From assembly GCA_945878775.1 (NCBI GenBank), contig CAMCUQ010000015.1:1-36823 (forward strand): 36,823 bases of DNA, read 5' to 3'. The position numbers were made by a program, and so were the translations under genes. The stretch comes from Chthonomonas calidirosea (GTDB lineage Bacteria > Armatimonadota > Chthonomonadetes > Chthonomonadales > Chthonomonadaceae). Under the pieces are notes generated by a model. The model saw only the letters and a list, made by a program, of their open reading frames with translations, was not told the DNA's origin and did no database searches. Each line of letters opens with the position of its first letter. Position 1 is the stretch's first letter. Positions 23,113 to 31,707 of the stretch are shown here, piece after piece.

Positions 23113-25458
23113 ATGCTTGCACGTCTCAATTTTCTGATCGCTACCTTCGTTATTGCCCCCGGAGTACTACTCTATTCGGCTGGGGCTGGGCAAAAGCCCA
23201 AAAAGCCTATTGCTAACACCTCCGCCTCTTCTTTTGAACGTGAAATTCTTCCCGTACTAAAGCAATACTGTATAGGGTGTCATGGTAAGACAAACCCCGC
23301 TGGCGGTGTCTCTCTTGTGGGAGTCACAACCGATGCGGGGGTCATTGCCTCACGAGAGCGATGGGAGCAGGTGCTTCGCAACGTGCAAGTGGGCACGATG
23401 CCGCCTGCGGGATTACCACATCCGTCGGAACCCGCACGGTTGCGGTTTATGGGCTATTTGGAGGGCATTTTTCGGAAGCTGGATTGTCGTGTGCAAGACC
23501 CAGGGCGGGTTACTATGCGACGCCTAAACCGCGAAGAGTACAACAATACAATTCATGACTTAATGGGGATCGACCTGCGCCCTGCGGACGATTTCCCTTC
23601 CGATGACGTGGGGTATGGTTTCGATAATATTGGCGATGTCCTCTCCATCTCGCCTCTCTTGATGGAAAAGTATATCAGTGCCGCAGAAAAGATCGCGCGT
23701 GCGGCGATTCTTGCGCCCGAAGATGTTCTCAAGGTAGATGGCTTCGACGGCTCACAAATCTCAAGCATTTCAGCGGGAATATTTGCAAATGGGGGACGTA
23801 TTCTTGCGACAAACGGTGCGATGTGGGTGGACTACGATTTTGCGAAACCCGGCAAGTATACGATCAAAATAGATGCATTTGGACAACAGGCAGGGAACGA
23901 ACCTCCCAATATGGTGGTGAAACTCGACGACAAAGAGATATATGCCACTGGTGTGAAAAACGTAGAGCGCACTCCGGCATCCTACACAACACCTGTTCAG
24001 ATTTCCTCCAAAGGGAAGCATCGTGTGAGTATCGAGTTTACCAACGATTTCTATGATCCTAACGCGAAAAGTGTGAACCGTCGCGATAGAAATCTCATTG
24101 TGAATCGGATGGAGATAAAATGTGAGGATTCCGGTTTGCCCGACGTATTGCCCGCTTCGCATCGCCGTATTCTGTTCACCTCCCATAAGGATCGTAATCG
24201 TCAAGAGGTTGCAAAACAGATACTAAAGGCTTTTGTGGGGAGAGCATTCCGTCGTCCTGCTACCGAGAACGAATTGAGACGACTTGTGAAGTATGTGGTG
24301 GTTGCAGAAGAGCAAGGGGAGAGCTTTGAGCGTGGAATACAACTTGCAGTTCAGGCAACACTCTGTTCACCCTACTTTCTATTTCGAGTAGAACAACCTG
24401 CGCCTGCCAACGCGAAAGGAGCAGTCGATCTCAGTCCCTACGAACTCGCCTCGCGGTTGTCCTATTTCGTGTGGAGTAGTATGCCGGATGAGGAGCTACT
24501 CGCGGCGGCGGCGAAGGGAACCTTGAAGAATCCAGAGGTGCTGGCGCATCAGGCAAAGCGTATGCTGAAAGACCCCAAGGCGAAGGGGATGACACAGAAC
24601 TTTGCCGGTCAGTGGCTCCAACTACGAAAACTGGCTATTGTCAATCCAGATACTGCGCTTTTTCCTGCATTCACGCCGCAACTCCGCCAGTCTATGAAAC
24701 GGGAGACAGAGCTGTTCTTTGACGAGGTTGTACGCCAAGACCGAAGTATTCTCGACTTCATTGATGGCAAATTTACGTATGTGGATGGCGAATTGGCAAA
24801 GTTCTATGGAATACCAAATATAGACGACAAGGAGTTCCACAGGGTACAATTAGTGGGTGATCAGAGGCTAGGTATATTGACCCAAGCGAGTATTCTTACC
24901 GTCACGTCGAACCCAACGCGGACTTCGCCCGTCAAACGAGGTAAGTGGATACTAGAGAACATTTTGGGGACGCCTCCTCCTCCGCCTCTACCGAACGTAG
25001 GCGAGTTGGAAGATGATAAGAAGACAGGGAAGGCACTTGTCGGAACCCTGCGCCAAAGGATGGAACAACACCGGAAGAACGCTATCTGCGCTTCGTGCCA
25101 CTCGCGTATGGATCCCATCGGATTTGGTATGGAGAACTTTAACGCGGTTGGGCAGTGGCGCGATAAAGAGGGTATGGACAAGATAGATTCTTCTGGGACC
25201 CTACCTGGTGGACAATCCTTTCAGGGACCCGTTCAGCTGATACGTCTGTTAAAAACAAAGCAGAGTCTTTTCGTACACAATTTTGCAGAGAAAATGCTTA
25301 CCTACGCATTGGGACGGGGATTGGAGCGCACTGACCGATGTCATGTTGAAGCCGTTATGAAGGCGGCACAACAGCAAAATTTTCGTTTTTCTGCCGTGGT
25401 GACTGCCATTGTGCAGAGCGACGCCTTTCGTAAAAGGCGTACAGGAGGAGGAGCTTGA
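23113..25458 (+). CDS. Planctomycete-type DUF1587/1592/1588/1585 protein with c-type heme motif
   Basis: A 781-residue exported protein (start ATG 23113; a TTG at 23095 is in frame but has no better site). After a signal peptide comes a cytochrome-like segment with CIGCH (heme c binding). Then follow the domains seen in this family: a DUF1587-like stretch (VTMRRLNREEYNNTIHDLMG), a beta-sandwich likely to bind carbohydrate (KPGKYTIKIDAFGQQAGNE, GKHRVSIEFTNDF), DUF1595/1592 (AFRRPATENELRRL, LASRLSYFVWSSMPDEEL), DUF1588 with a second CxxCH (ICASCHSRMDPIGFGMENF) and DUF1585 (FAEKMLTYALGRGLERTD). It is paired, by a one-base overlap, with a DUF1552 gene. The reaction is unknown; a periplasmic redox role on carbohydrates is inferred. 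Confidence 0.9.
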   Translation: MLARLNFLIATFVIAPGVLLYSAGAGQKPKKPIANTSASSFEREILPVLKQYCIGCHGKTNPAGGVSLVGVTTDAGVIASRERWEQVLRNVQVGTMPPAGLPHPSEPARLRFMGYLEGIFRKLDCRVQDPGRVTMRRLNREEYNNTIHDLMGIDLRPADDFPSDDVGYGFDNIGDVLSISPLLMEKYISAAEKIARAAILAPEDVLKVDGFDGSQISSISAGIFANGGRILATNGAMWVDYDFAKPGKYTIKIDAFGQQAGNEPPNMVVKLDDKEIYATGVKNVERTPASYTTPVQISSKGKHRVSIEFTNDFYDPNAKSVNRRDRNLIVNRMEIKCEDSGLPDVLPASHRRILFTSHKDRNRQEVAKQILKAFVGRAFRRPATENELRRLVKYVVVAEEQGESFERGIQLAVQATLCSPYFLFRVEQPAPANAKGAVDLSPYELASRLSYFVWSSMPDEELLAAAAKGTLKNPEVLAHQAKRMLKDPKAKGMTQNFAGQWLQLRKLAIVNPDTALFPAFTPQLRQSMKRETELFFDEVVRQDRSILDFIDGKFTYVDGELAKFYGIPNIDDKEFHRVQLVGDQRLGILTQASILTVTSNPTRTSPVKRGKWILENILGTPPPPPLPNVGELEDDKKTGKALVGTLRQRMEQHRKNAICASCHSRMDPIGFGMENFNAVGQWRDKEGMDKIDSSGTLPGGQSFQGPVQLIRLLKTKQSLFVHNFAEKMLTYALGRGLERTDRCHVEAVMKAAQQQNFRFSAVVTAIVQSDAFRKRRTGGGA

Positions 25459-26801
25459 TGAGTAATACGATTATGCCTCGTCGCACGTTACTGAAGGGTT
25501 TGGGCACACTGGTTGCCTTGCCTGCTCTGGATGCGATGATACCAAGCTTGTCACAGGGACAGGCAGGTAAGAAGCCAGCCTGCCGCATGATGTTTATCTC
25601 CGTCCCGAACGGTATTCATATGCAGGATTGGACACCAAAGGCGACTGGGGCAGGTTTCGCATTGCCCTACATTCTGGAGCCCGCGCAGAACGTGAAGGAC
25701 TCTCTACTTGTCCTCACGGGCTTAACACAAGATAAGGCGCGTCCTAATGGAGACGGTGCAGGCGATCATGCCCGATCTGCTGCCGCTTGGTTGACCGGTT
25801 GTCAACCTCGTAAGACCTCCGGCTCAAATATCAAGGTTGGCGTCTCTGCGGATCAAATTGCCGCGCAGATGATGGGCCAATTAACTCGTTTTGCCTCTCT
25901 TGAATTGGGCTGTGAGCGGGGTGGGCTTGCAGGGGACTGCGACTCTGGGTATAGCTGTGCCTACTCTTCTACTATCGCTTGGCGCGGTGAGGCAACTCCC
26001 GTTGCAAAAGAGGTGAATCCTCGCAACGTTTTCGAACGGTTGTTTGGAAATGGAGACACCACGGAGAGCCTGGAAAGCCGACAACGACGCTCTAAATATA
26101 AGCAGAGTGTGCTGGATTTTGTTCTTGACGACGCGCAAGCACTTCAAAAGCGACTGGGAGTGCAGGACCAACGGAAACTGGATGAGTATCTGACAAGCGT
26201 TCGGGAGATTGAGACTCGATTGACGCAGGCGGAAAAGTACACCAAACAGGCAAACCTTGCTGGTGGACAGATTCCTGTGGGGGTTCCGGCAGAGTATGGT
26301 GATCATATTCGCCTCATGTATGATATGGTGCTACTCGCATTTCAGACCGATCAGACTCGTGTCGTGACGATGATGTATGCAAACGAGGGTAGTAATCGAA
26401 ACTATCCACAGATCGGGATCACAGACGGACACCACGACCTCTCACACCATGGGAATGATAAGACGAAGCACGCGAAATTGCGCCAGATCAACCGTTTCCA
26501 GATTCAAAACCTTGCATACTTCTTGGAGAAGCTACAGGCGATCAAGGAGGGGCAGAACTCGCTTCTGGATAACAGTATGATCGTTTTTGGAAGCGGTATT
26601 AGTGACGGTGACCGCCACAACCACGATAACCTGCCCGTCCTGTTTGCAGGGAAGGGCGGAGGCTCTATTCAGACGGGGCGCCACATCGTCTATACTGAGA
26701 ATACACCCATGAACAACCTCCTGCTGTGTATGCTGGATAGGATGGGAATGCATCCCGACAAGCTTGGAGACAGCACAGGGCGGCTTCAGCAACTGATCTA
26801 A
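25458..26801 (+). CDS. DUF1552 family protein, probable Tat substrate
   Basis: A 447-residue protein that starts at ATG 25458, sharing one base with the stop of the DUF1592 gene; AGGAGGAG lies just upstream. The N-terminus PRRTLLKGLGTLVALPALDA is a twin-arginine signal, which suggests export in folded form. The body matches DUF1552: MMFISVPNGIHMQDWTP, LLVLTGLTQDKARPNGDGAGDHARSAAAWLTG (stretch near residues 90-120), GITDGHHDLSHHGND and NSMIVFGSGISDGDRHNHDNLPV. Many His/Asp residues are conserved, as in sulfatase/alkaline-phosphatase-like folds (DUF1501 relatives). The partner is the cytochrome-like gene before it; the two occur together across several phyla. The substrate is unknown. Confidence 0.9.
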   Translation: MSNTIMPRRTLLKGLGTLVALPALDAMIPSLSQGQAGKKPACRMMFISVPNGIHMQDWTPKATGAGFALPYILEPAQNVKDSLLVLTGLTQDKARPNGDGAGDHARSAAAWLTGCQPRKTSGSNIKVGVSADQIAAQMMGQLTRFASLELGCERGGLAGDCDSGYSCAYSSTIAWRGEATPVAKEVNPRNVFERLFGNGDTTESLESRQRRSKYKQSVLDFVLDDAQALQKRLGVQDQRKLDEYLTSVREIETRLTQAEKYTKQANLAGGQIPVGVPAEYGDHIRLMYDMVLLAFQTDQTRVVTMMYANEGSNRNYPQIGITDGHHDLSHHGNDKTKHAKLRQINRFQIQNLAYFLEKLQAIKEGQNSLLDNSMIVFGSGISDGDRHNHDNLPVLFAGKGGGSIQTGRHIVYTENTPMNNLLLCMLDRMGMHPDKLGDSTGRLQQLI

Positions 26802-26892
26802 GGCAATATGTCGCTCTCCCCAAAAACCTGCCTCGTCAAAGGGCAGTGATTGGGAGCGGAGATACTGATTAGCGTGGGCAAAGATGAATTTA

Positions 26893-26923
26893 GCGGGGAG
26901 AACCACATATCGGTTCTCCCCGC
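26893..26923 (+). terminator. Terminator after the DUF1592/DUF1552 operon
   Basis: GCGGGGAGAACC (26893-26904) pairs perfectly with GGTTCTCCCCGC (26912-26923), 12 bp with a 7-base loop, followed by CTTTCACTTT. It lies 92 bases after the DUF1552 stop. Confidence 0.65.
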
Positions 26924-26942
26924 CTTTCACTTTGAAAAAAGC

Positions 26943-26978
26943 AGAAGGAACGAAGGCATATGAGCCTTCGTTCCTTCT
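26943..26978 (-). terminator. Terminator of the tRNA-Glu gene
   Basis: AGAAGGAACGAAGGC (26943-26957) pairs perfectly with GCCTTCGTTCCTTCT (26964-26978), 15 bp with a 6-base loop. On the minus strand the stem is followed by GCTTTTTTC, a proper T-run, directly downstream of the tRNA. Confidence 0.9.
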
Positions 26979-26983
26979 TGTAG

Positions 26984-27055
26984 TAGGGATACGGGGAATC
27001 GAACCCCGGTTACCGAGCTGAGAACCCGGCGTCCTGACCGCTAGACGATATCCCC
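26984..27055 (-). tRNA. tRNA-Glu, anticodon CTC
   Basis: The minus strand folds as a 72-base cloverleaf without encoded CCA. Acceptor GGGGATA pairs with TATCCCT (first pair G-U), discriminator A. The anticodon stem CCGGG/CTCGG (one G-U) encloses the loop TTCTCAG, so the anticodon is CTC, reading GAG (Glu). The T arm is CGGGG, loop TTCGATT, CCCCG. A promoter and a terminator flank it, so it is a single-gene unit. Confidence 0.95.
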
Positions 27056-27081
27056 AAAACGGATGTCTTCTTGCAGGGTTT

Positions 27082-27110
27082 AGGATACCACGACTTTCTG
27101 GATTTGTCCA
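27082..27110 (-). promoter_or_regulatory. Promoter of tRNA-Glu
   Basis: Minus-strand TGGACA (27105-27110) and TATCCT (27082-27087) are 17 bases apart, about 27 bases upstream of the mature tRNA 5' end. Confidence 0.65.
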
Positions 27111-27152
27111 GATATTCAAACAAAATTCTCTAGGTAAAATGCACGGAAAGCC

Positions 27153-27181
27153 TTGACAAATTCCGGTATAAATTCTACAAT
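27153..27181 (+). promoter_or_regulatory. Promoter of the GalU gene
   Basis: TTGACA (27153-27158), 17 bases, then TACAAT (27176-27181). The start point would be near 27188, about 56 bases before the ATG. Confidence 0.78.
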
Positions 27182-27243
27182 TCACGACACCTTACAACGG
27201 AAGTTTGATGTGTTGAAACCGCAATAGACTGAATAACAACCCA

Positions 27244-28134
27244 ATGCCTGTACCCCACACCACTCCTGAATCAGTGTTGATTCGGAAAGCCGTCGTACCT
27301 GCCGCCGGATTTGGCTCTCGCCTACGCCCTCTGACCCAAGCTTTTCCCAAAGAGTTACTACCTATTGGTCGCAAGCCGGTGCTTTCCTATGTTGTCGAGG
27401 AACTACGCCAAAGTGGTGTGCGTGAGATACTTTTTGTGGTGTCTGACGCCAAACCCCAGATTCGTGGCTTCTTTGGTGATAGTGTGGAGGAGACTGCCGA
27501 GGGATTGCCTCCCGTCAAATTCTCGTACACGTTTCAAGAACAGCAACGTGGCTCCGGTGATGCCGTGCTGTGTGCTGAGGATTGGGTGGGGGGGGAACCG
27601 TTTGTAGTGGCGTTTGGAGACTGTATCGTGGACTCTCCTGAAGCGAGCCCCACGCCATTGAGCCGTATGATTTCTACTTTTAATTCGAATAAAGCAGGCG
27701 GGGTCATTTTGGTGGAGAGGGTTCCCAAAGAGAAGGTCTTCCGGTATGGAGTTGTAGACCCAAAAGCGCCCCTGGAAGAGAACCCAATAACGCCGTTTGA
27801 GCTGCGAGGAGTCGTGGAGAAACCTGCCATAGAAGATGCGCCGAGCGATATGGTGATCGCGGCAAGATTTGTGTTGCATCCCGCGATTTTTAGGGCACTG
27901 CACAACACAACGCCAGATAGACGGGGAGAGTACAACCTCCCCGATGCCATGTGTGCTTTGCAAGAGGAGGCAAGATCGCTTTTTGCGGTTCCACTTCTTG
28001 CGGGTGAGGCACGGCGCGATATTGGAAACTTTGAGACCTACTTCACGAATTTTGTGCGTTTTGCCTTGCGCGATGCGGAGTATGGTGAAAGTTTAAGGCA
28101 GTTCCTTGTGCATGAGATGGCTAAAGCGGATTGA
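27244..28134 (+). CDS. galU: UTP-glucose-1-phosphate uridylyltransferase (GalU-type)
   Basis: Makes UDP-glucose from UTP and glucose 1-phosphate in the cytoplasm, a precursor for polysaccharides. The 296-residue protein has the GalU opening IRKAVVPAAGFGSRLRPLTQAFPKELLPIGRKP (nucleotide-binding loop, spelled here in two blocks IRKAVVPAAGFGSR and LRPLTQAFPKELLPI), then RGSGDAVLCAEDWVGGEPFVVAFGDCI and the metal-binding Asp of FGDC, and GVVEKPAIEDAPSDMVIAARFVL (GVVEKP, AARFVL). Length and motifs are normal. The acceptor loop is of the plain nucleotidyltransferase type, so a related UDP-sugar enzyme cannot be excluded. ATG 27244 has no good ribosome site; GTG 27274 is possible. Its promoter is at 27153-27181. 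Confidence 0.85.
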   Translation: MPVPHTTPESVLIRKAVVPAAGFGSRLRPLTQAFPKELLPIGRKPVLSYVVEELRQSGVREILFVVSDAKPQIRGFFGDSVEETAEGLPPVKFSYTFQEQQRGSGDAVLCAEDWVGGEPFVVAFGDCIVDSPEASPTPLSRMISTFNSNKAGGVILVERVPKEKVFRYGVVDPKAPLEENPITPFELRGVVEKPAIEDAPSDMVIAARFVLHPAIFRALHNTTPDRRGEYNLPDAMCALQEEARSLFAVPLLAGEARRDIGNFETYFTNFVRFALRDAEYGESLRQFLVHEMAKAD

Positions 28135-28302
28135 TTTTTGAGTGAGTATTGGATTCAGTGCGGATTACGCTACAGCGTCGGGTATAGTTATACGTAATTC
28201 TGGCGACGTCTCTGCCGTGTTGAATTGGTTGTGCTGTTTCTATAGAATCGCTGAGACATTCCACCGATTTTAAGGAATTCGTTGGGGTGCAAGGAGGAAG
28301 GG

Positions 28303-29448
28303 TTGAAAGTACCTCTCGCGGACCTACGAGCTCAATATTACGAGCTTAAAGATCAGATCGATACCGCAATTGCTGACGTTATCGAAACGGGACAATTTAG
28401 TGGCGGTGCGCGGGTAGCAAATCTCGAACATGAGATAGCAAACCTCTGCGGAGCCAAGCATGGGATTGGAGTTGCCTCTGGTACGGACGCCTTAATACTC
28501 GCACTGGACGCTTTGGGAATCGGGCGAGATGATGAGGTGATCACGACCCCCTTTACGTTTGGGGCTACTACGGAGGCTATCGCGCGAATGGGAGCGCGTC
28601 CTGTGTACGTGGATATCGATCCTGATACCTATAATATCGATGTGAACCGCATCGAATCCCGCATAACGAAACGCACAAAAGCCCTGCTGCCCGTTGATCT
28701 TTACGGTCAAATGAGTAATCGCGAGGCACTTATCGCTATCGCAAGCCGTTATGGACTCCGCCTTATCAACGATTCTGCGCAGTCTATTGGAAGCACACGC
28801 CACGGTATTCCTATCGCTGTGCAGGGGGATGCCTCAACTCTCTCTTTTTATCCAACAAAGAACTTGGCGGCATACGGCGATGGTGGCATGATTTTGACGA
28901 ATGATGACGAAGCCGCTGAGGTGCTTAGAAGTCTGCGAGGACACGGCACGCATGGGCATAAGTACCACTATGTTCGTGTGGGGTACTGTAGCCGTCTAGA
29001 TGCAATGCAGGCAGCAGTTCTCGCCGTCAAATTGCCTCTGCTGGTGGGCTGGAACGACGCGCGCCGTAGAAACGCTCACGTATATAACCGCTTGCTGGTA
29101 GATGTGGCACAGGAGAGCGGCGGCGAGTTGGTTCTGCCCTTAGAGACTCCAGAAAGCTTCCACGTCTATCATCAGTACACCATTCGACACCGTCGTCGTG
29201 GCGAACTACAAGCATTTTTGAAAGAGCGTCAGATAGGCACTGAGATATACTACCCTGCGCCCCTCCATCTTCAGCCCGCTTACACTCCGCTTGGCTATCG
29301 AGAAGGCGATTTCCCCATCTCGGAACGGGTTGCAAATGAGGTTCTTTCGTTGCCAATCCATCCAGAGTTGACGGAAGAGCAAGTGACCTACGTTTCTCAA
29401 TGCATCTGTGAGTTTCAGACTAGCCGTGTCGCGTCATCATTGCATTAA
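28303..29448 (+). CDS. DegT/DnrJ/EryC1/StrS family sugar aminotransferase
   Basis: A PLP enzyme that transfers an amino group to a keto-sugar nucleotide, such as in WbpE, ArnB or FdtB pathways. I start at TTG 28303 because AGGAGG lies 5 bases before it; an in-frame TTG at 28282 would add seven residues without a site. The 381-residue product begins KVPLADLRAQYYELK, as the family does. The PLP lysine is Lys186 in FYPTKNLAAYGDGG; GVASGTDALILAL, NDSAQSIGS and GYCSRLDAMQAAVLAVKL are other family blocks. With the UDP-HexNAc dehydrogenase at 12 kb it could build UDP-GlcNAc(3N)A-type sugars, though the needed ketoreductase-type dehydrogenase and acetyltransferase are not here. It lies 42 bases before the aldo/keto reductase gene. 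Confidence 0.92.
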   Translation: MKVPLADLRAQYYELKDQIDTAIADVIETGQFSGGARVANLEHEIANLCGAKHGIGVASGTDALILALDALGIGRDDEVITTPFTFGATTEAIARMGARPVYVDIDPDTYNIDVNRIESRITKRTKALLPVDLYGQMSNREALIAIASRYGLRLINDSAQSIGSTRHGIPIAVQGDASTLSFYPTKNLAAYGDGGMILTNDDEAAEVLRSLRGHGTHGHKYHYVRVGYCSRLDAMQAAVLAVKLPLLVGWNDARRRNAHVYNRLLVDVAQESGGELVLPLETPESFHVYHQYTIRHRRRGELQAFLKERQIGTEIYYPAPLHLQPAYTPLGYREGDFPISERVANEVLSLPIHPELTEEQVTYVSQCICEFQTSRVASSLH

Positions 29449-29490
29449 GAATGACGTGCATTTTTGAATTTGTGTTATTGAGGAGAAGTT

Positions 29491-30546
29491 ATGAGTGAAG
29501 TGACCCCTGAGTTTGCGGGAGACCGTTATGATAAGACTCCCGAAGGTTGGTTTCGTCGTTCTGGGCGTTCTGGATTGCTTTTGCCCGCTATATCGATGGG
29601 GTGCTGGCACAATTTTGGCGATCCCGGTACGGATTCCGCACGTCATGCCGATGACCATTCTCTCCATGAGAACGCGAAGGCGATGCTCTTTGCCTCATTC
29701 GATAACGGGATCACGCATTTTGATCTTGCCAACAACTATGGACCCTCGCCGGGAGCCGCTGAGACCCGTGTTGGACGCATCCTCAAGGAGAACTTTCAAG
29801 GCTATCGGGATGAGTTGATTATCTCCTCGAAAGCGGGCTATTGGATGTGGAAAGGTCCCTATGGAGAATGGGGATCAAGAAAATACCTCACTGCCTCCCT
29901 CGATCAATCGCTGAAGCGTTTGCAATTGGACTATGTGGACATCTTCTACTCGCACCGCTTTGATCCAAACACCCCTCTTGAAGAGACCATGTTTGCACTC
30001 GACTCGGCAGTGCGTTCTGGAAAAGCCCTCTATGTGGGAATATCTAGCTATAGTGGAGAGCAGACCCGACGCGCCATCGCGATATGTGAGGCGCACAACT
30101 ATGTCAAGCCGATCATTCATCAGCCGAGCTATTCGATGCTAAACCGTTGGATCGAGCCGGACCTCCTCCCTGCAACGGGGGATTTGGGCATTGGGGTCAT
30201 CGCGTTCTGCCCATTGGCACAAGGGCTTCTAACGGACAAATATCTAAACGGTATCCCCGATGATTCGCGTGTCCGACAACCCGCAGGAGCTTTGAATGAA
30301 GGGAGTATCACGCCGGAAACGGTGGCGAAACTCAAAGGGCTTCAAGGTGTGGCAAAAGAGCGTGGTCAGTCCCTTGCACAAATGGCTCTCTCTTGGTCAC
30401 TTCGAGATAGTAGAGTGACTTCTGCTCTCATTGGAGCAAGCCGCGCTGAACAGATCGTCGAGAATGTGAAGGCTGCCGAAAACGTGATCTTCTCACAAGA
30501 AGAGATCACTCTCATCGATGGGATTCTTGCTGGGAAAACGGCATAA
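29491..30546 (+). CDS. Aldo/keto reductase (YghZ/GSP69-like)
   Basis: A 351-residue cytoplasmic NADPH-dependent reductase of the aldo/keto reductase family. The catalytic residues are visible: Asp in FDLANNYGPSPG, Tyr in the same block, Lys in IISSKAGYWMW and His in DIFYSHRFDPNTPLEETM. The nearest branch is the L-glyceraldehyde 3-phosphate reductase/YghZ type (FRRSGRSGLLLPAISMGCWHNFGD, RYDKTPEGWFRR). GAGGAGAAG precedes the ATG. It lies between the DegT gene and the ATPase cassette. The natural substrate is unknown; general aldehyde detoxification or sugar metabolism are both possible. Confidence 0.92.
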   Translation: MSEVTPEFAGDRYDKTPEGWFRRSGRSGLLLPAISMGCWHNFGDPGTDSARHADDHSLHENAKAMLFASFDNGITHFDLANNYGPSPGAAETRVGRILKENFQGYRDELIISSKAGYWMWKGPYGEWGSRKYLTASLDQSLKRLQLDYVDIFYSHRFDPNTPLEETMFALDSAVRSGKALYVGISSYSGEQTRRAIAICEAHNYVKPIIHQPSYSMLNRWIEPDLLPATGDLGIGVIAFCPLAQGLLTDKYLNGIPDDSRVRQPAGALNEGSITPETVAKLKGLQGVAKERGQSLAQMALSWSLRDSRVTSALIGASRAEQIVENVKAAENVIFSQEEITLIDGILAGKTA

Positions 30547-30564
30547 GGGAGAACCTTCCACGCC

Positions 30565-31707
30565 ATGATCCAACGGCTATACGTTCACAACTTTAGATGT
30601 TTAGAGAACTTCGACTTGCTTTTAGCCGATAAATCGTCCATGCTATTGATTGGCAAAAATGGCACCGGTAAATCTACTATTGCCTCTGTGTTAGAGGTGT
30701 TCCAAAATATCGGGAGGGGAAACAATCAGGTTAGTCAGCTTTTTAGCCTTACAGATTTTGCACAGGGAAAAACGGACGTGCCGATTCGTATCGAAATTGA
30801 GGTGCTTCTCAATGGGGTGAGGTACGAATACAAGATTGCCGTGGAGTTGTCTGGAGGGTTTAAGGAGATTCGTATTCGAGAAGAGAGGCTTGTTGCCGAT
30901 GGCAAAGACCTTTTTTTTAGAGATATTGCCCAAGTAAACCTTGTTAAGAACGAAAACTTGCCACCCTCTCAGTTTACAGTAAATTGGTATCTTGTGGCTC
31001 TTCCTGTGATTCAATCGAACTCAATTGATCCGATATATGTCTTTAAGGTCTGGTTGGCTCAAATGTTGATATTAGCTCCCATTCCTGCCCTCATTGCAGG
31101 CAATTCTGAGAGGCAGAGTTTAGAGCCCAATAGGCAAGCCACAAATTATGGCGACTGGTTTTCAGGTCTAATCGCACAATCTCCACGCGCGTACAGTATC
31201 ATTGAGCATCATGTCAAAGAGATATTGCACGACATGAGTGATATAACCAGTCCTGTTATTGGTCGAGACCCACGTAATGGAGTGGACTCCCGCACTCTGC
31301 TTGTGAGATTTAAGGCGAAAGGTAGCGGAGCGAGAATACCTTTAGATATTCCTTTTCAATCTCTCTCTGATGGTGAGAAGATATTCTTTATTTTTGCCAC
31401 TGTTCTTGCCGTGAACCAGACAAATGGACCTGTATTCTGTTTTTGGGATGAACCAGATAACTTCATATCACTTGATGAAGTGGGACATTTTATTATGGCA
31501 CTGCGTCGTTCATTTCAGTCACAGGGTCAATTTATTGCTACCTCTCATAATGCAACAGTGGTTCGCCACTTCTCGAATGAGAATACCCTGTTACTTGGCA
31601 GGCGTAGCCACCAAGACCCTACACGTTCTGTTTGGCTCAACGAAGCAAAGTGGGATGGCGACCTTGTTCACGCGTTAAGCGACAATGAGATTGAGCCATG
31701 GGAATGA
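30565..31707 (+). CDS. AAA/SMC-like ATPase (AAA_21/OLD-type), first gene of a two-gene cassette
   Basis: A 380-residue ATPase of the ABC/SMC-like AAA_21 or AAA_15 group, cytoplasmic. It opens with MIQRLYVHNFRCLENFDLLL, the strand typical of RecF/OLD ATPases. Walker A is GKNGTGKS (30-37), the signature is SLSDGEK (266-272), Walker B is FCFWDEPDN with Asp295 and Glu296, and the H-switch is His328 in ATSHNATVV. The middle (about 70-245) is a family-specific insert. There is no fused nuclease domain, unlike OLD or GajA. The next gene overlaps by 4 bases and encodes a small TOPRIM-like protein, so the pair probably works as one module. Hand counts of three 60-base lines (30721, 31021, 31441) give 35-42% GC, against 55% at 28981 in the aminotransferase gene, which suggests transfer. 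A defence role is inferred. Confidence 0.85.
   Translation: MIQRLYVHNFRCLENFDLLLADKSSMLLIGKNGTGKSTIASVLEVFQNIGRGNNQVSQLFSLTDFAQGKTDVPIRIEIEVLLNGVRYEYKIAVELSGGFKEIRIREERLVADGKDLFFRDIAQVNLVKNENLPPSQFTVNWYLVALPVIQSNSIDPIYVFKVWLAQMLILAPIPALIAGNSERQSLEPNRQATNYGDWFSGLIAQSPRAYSIIEHHVKEILHDMSDITSPVIGRDPRNGVDSRTLLVRFKAKGSGARIPLDIPFQSLSDGEKIFFIFATVLAVNQTNGPVFCFWDEPDNFISLDEVGHFIMALRRSFQSQGQFIATSHNATVVRHFSNENTLLLGRRSHQDPTRSVWLNEAKWDGDLVHALSDNEIEPWE

Noticed and set aside
26532-27185. 217-codon open frame on the minus strand across the DUF1552 3' end and the tRNA
   Set aside because: It runs through the tRNA-Glu gene, two terminators and the opposite strand of DUF1552; it is chance.
27403-27963. 186-codon open frame opposite galU
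   Set aside because: Antisense shadow of a clear enzyme gene, no ribosome site, no motif.
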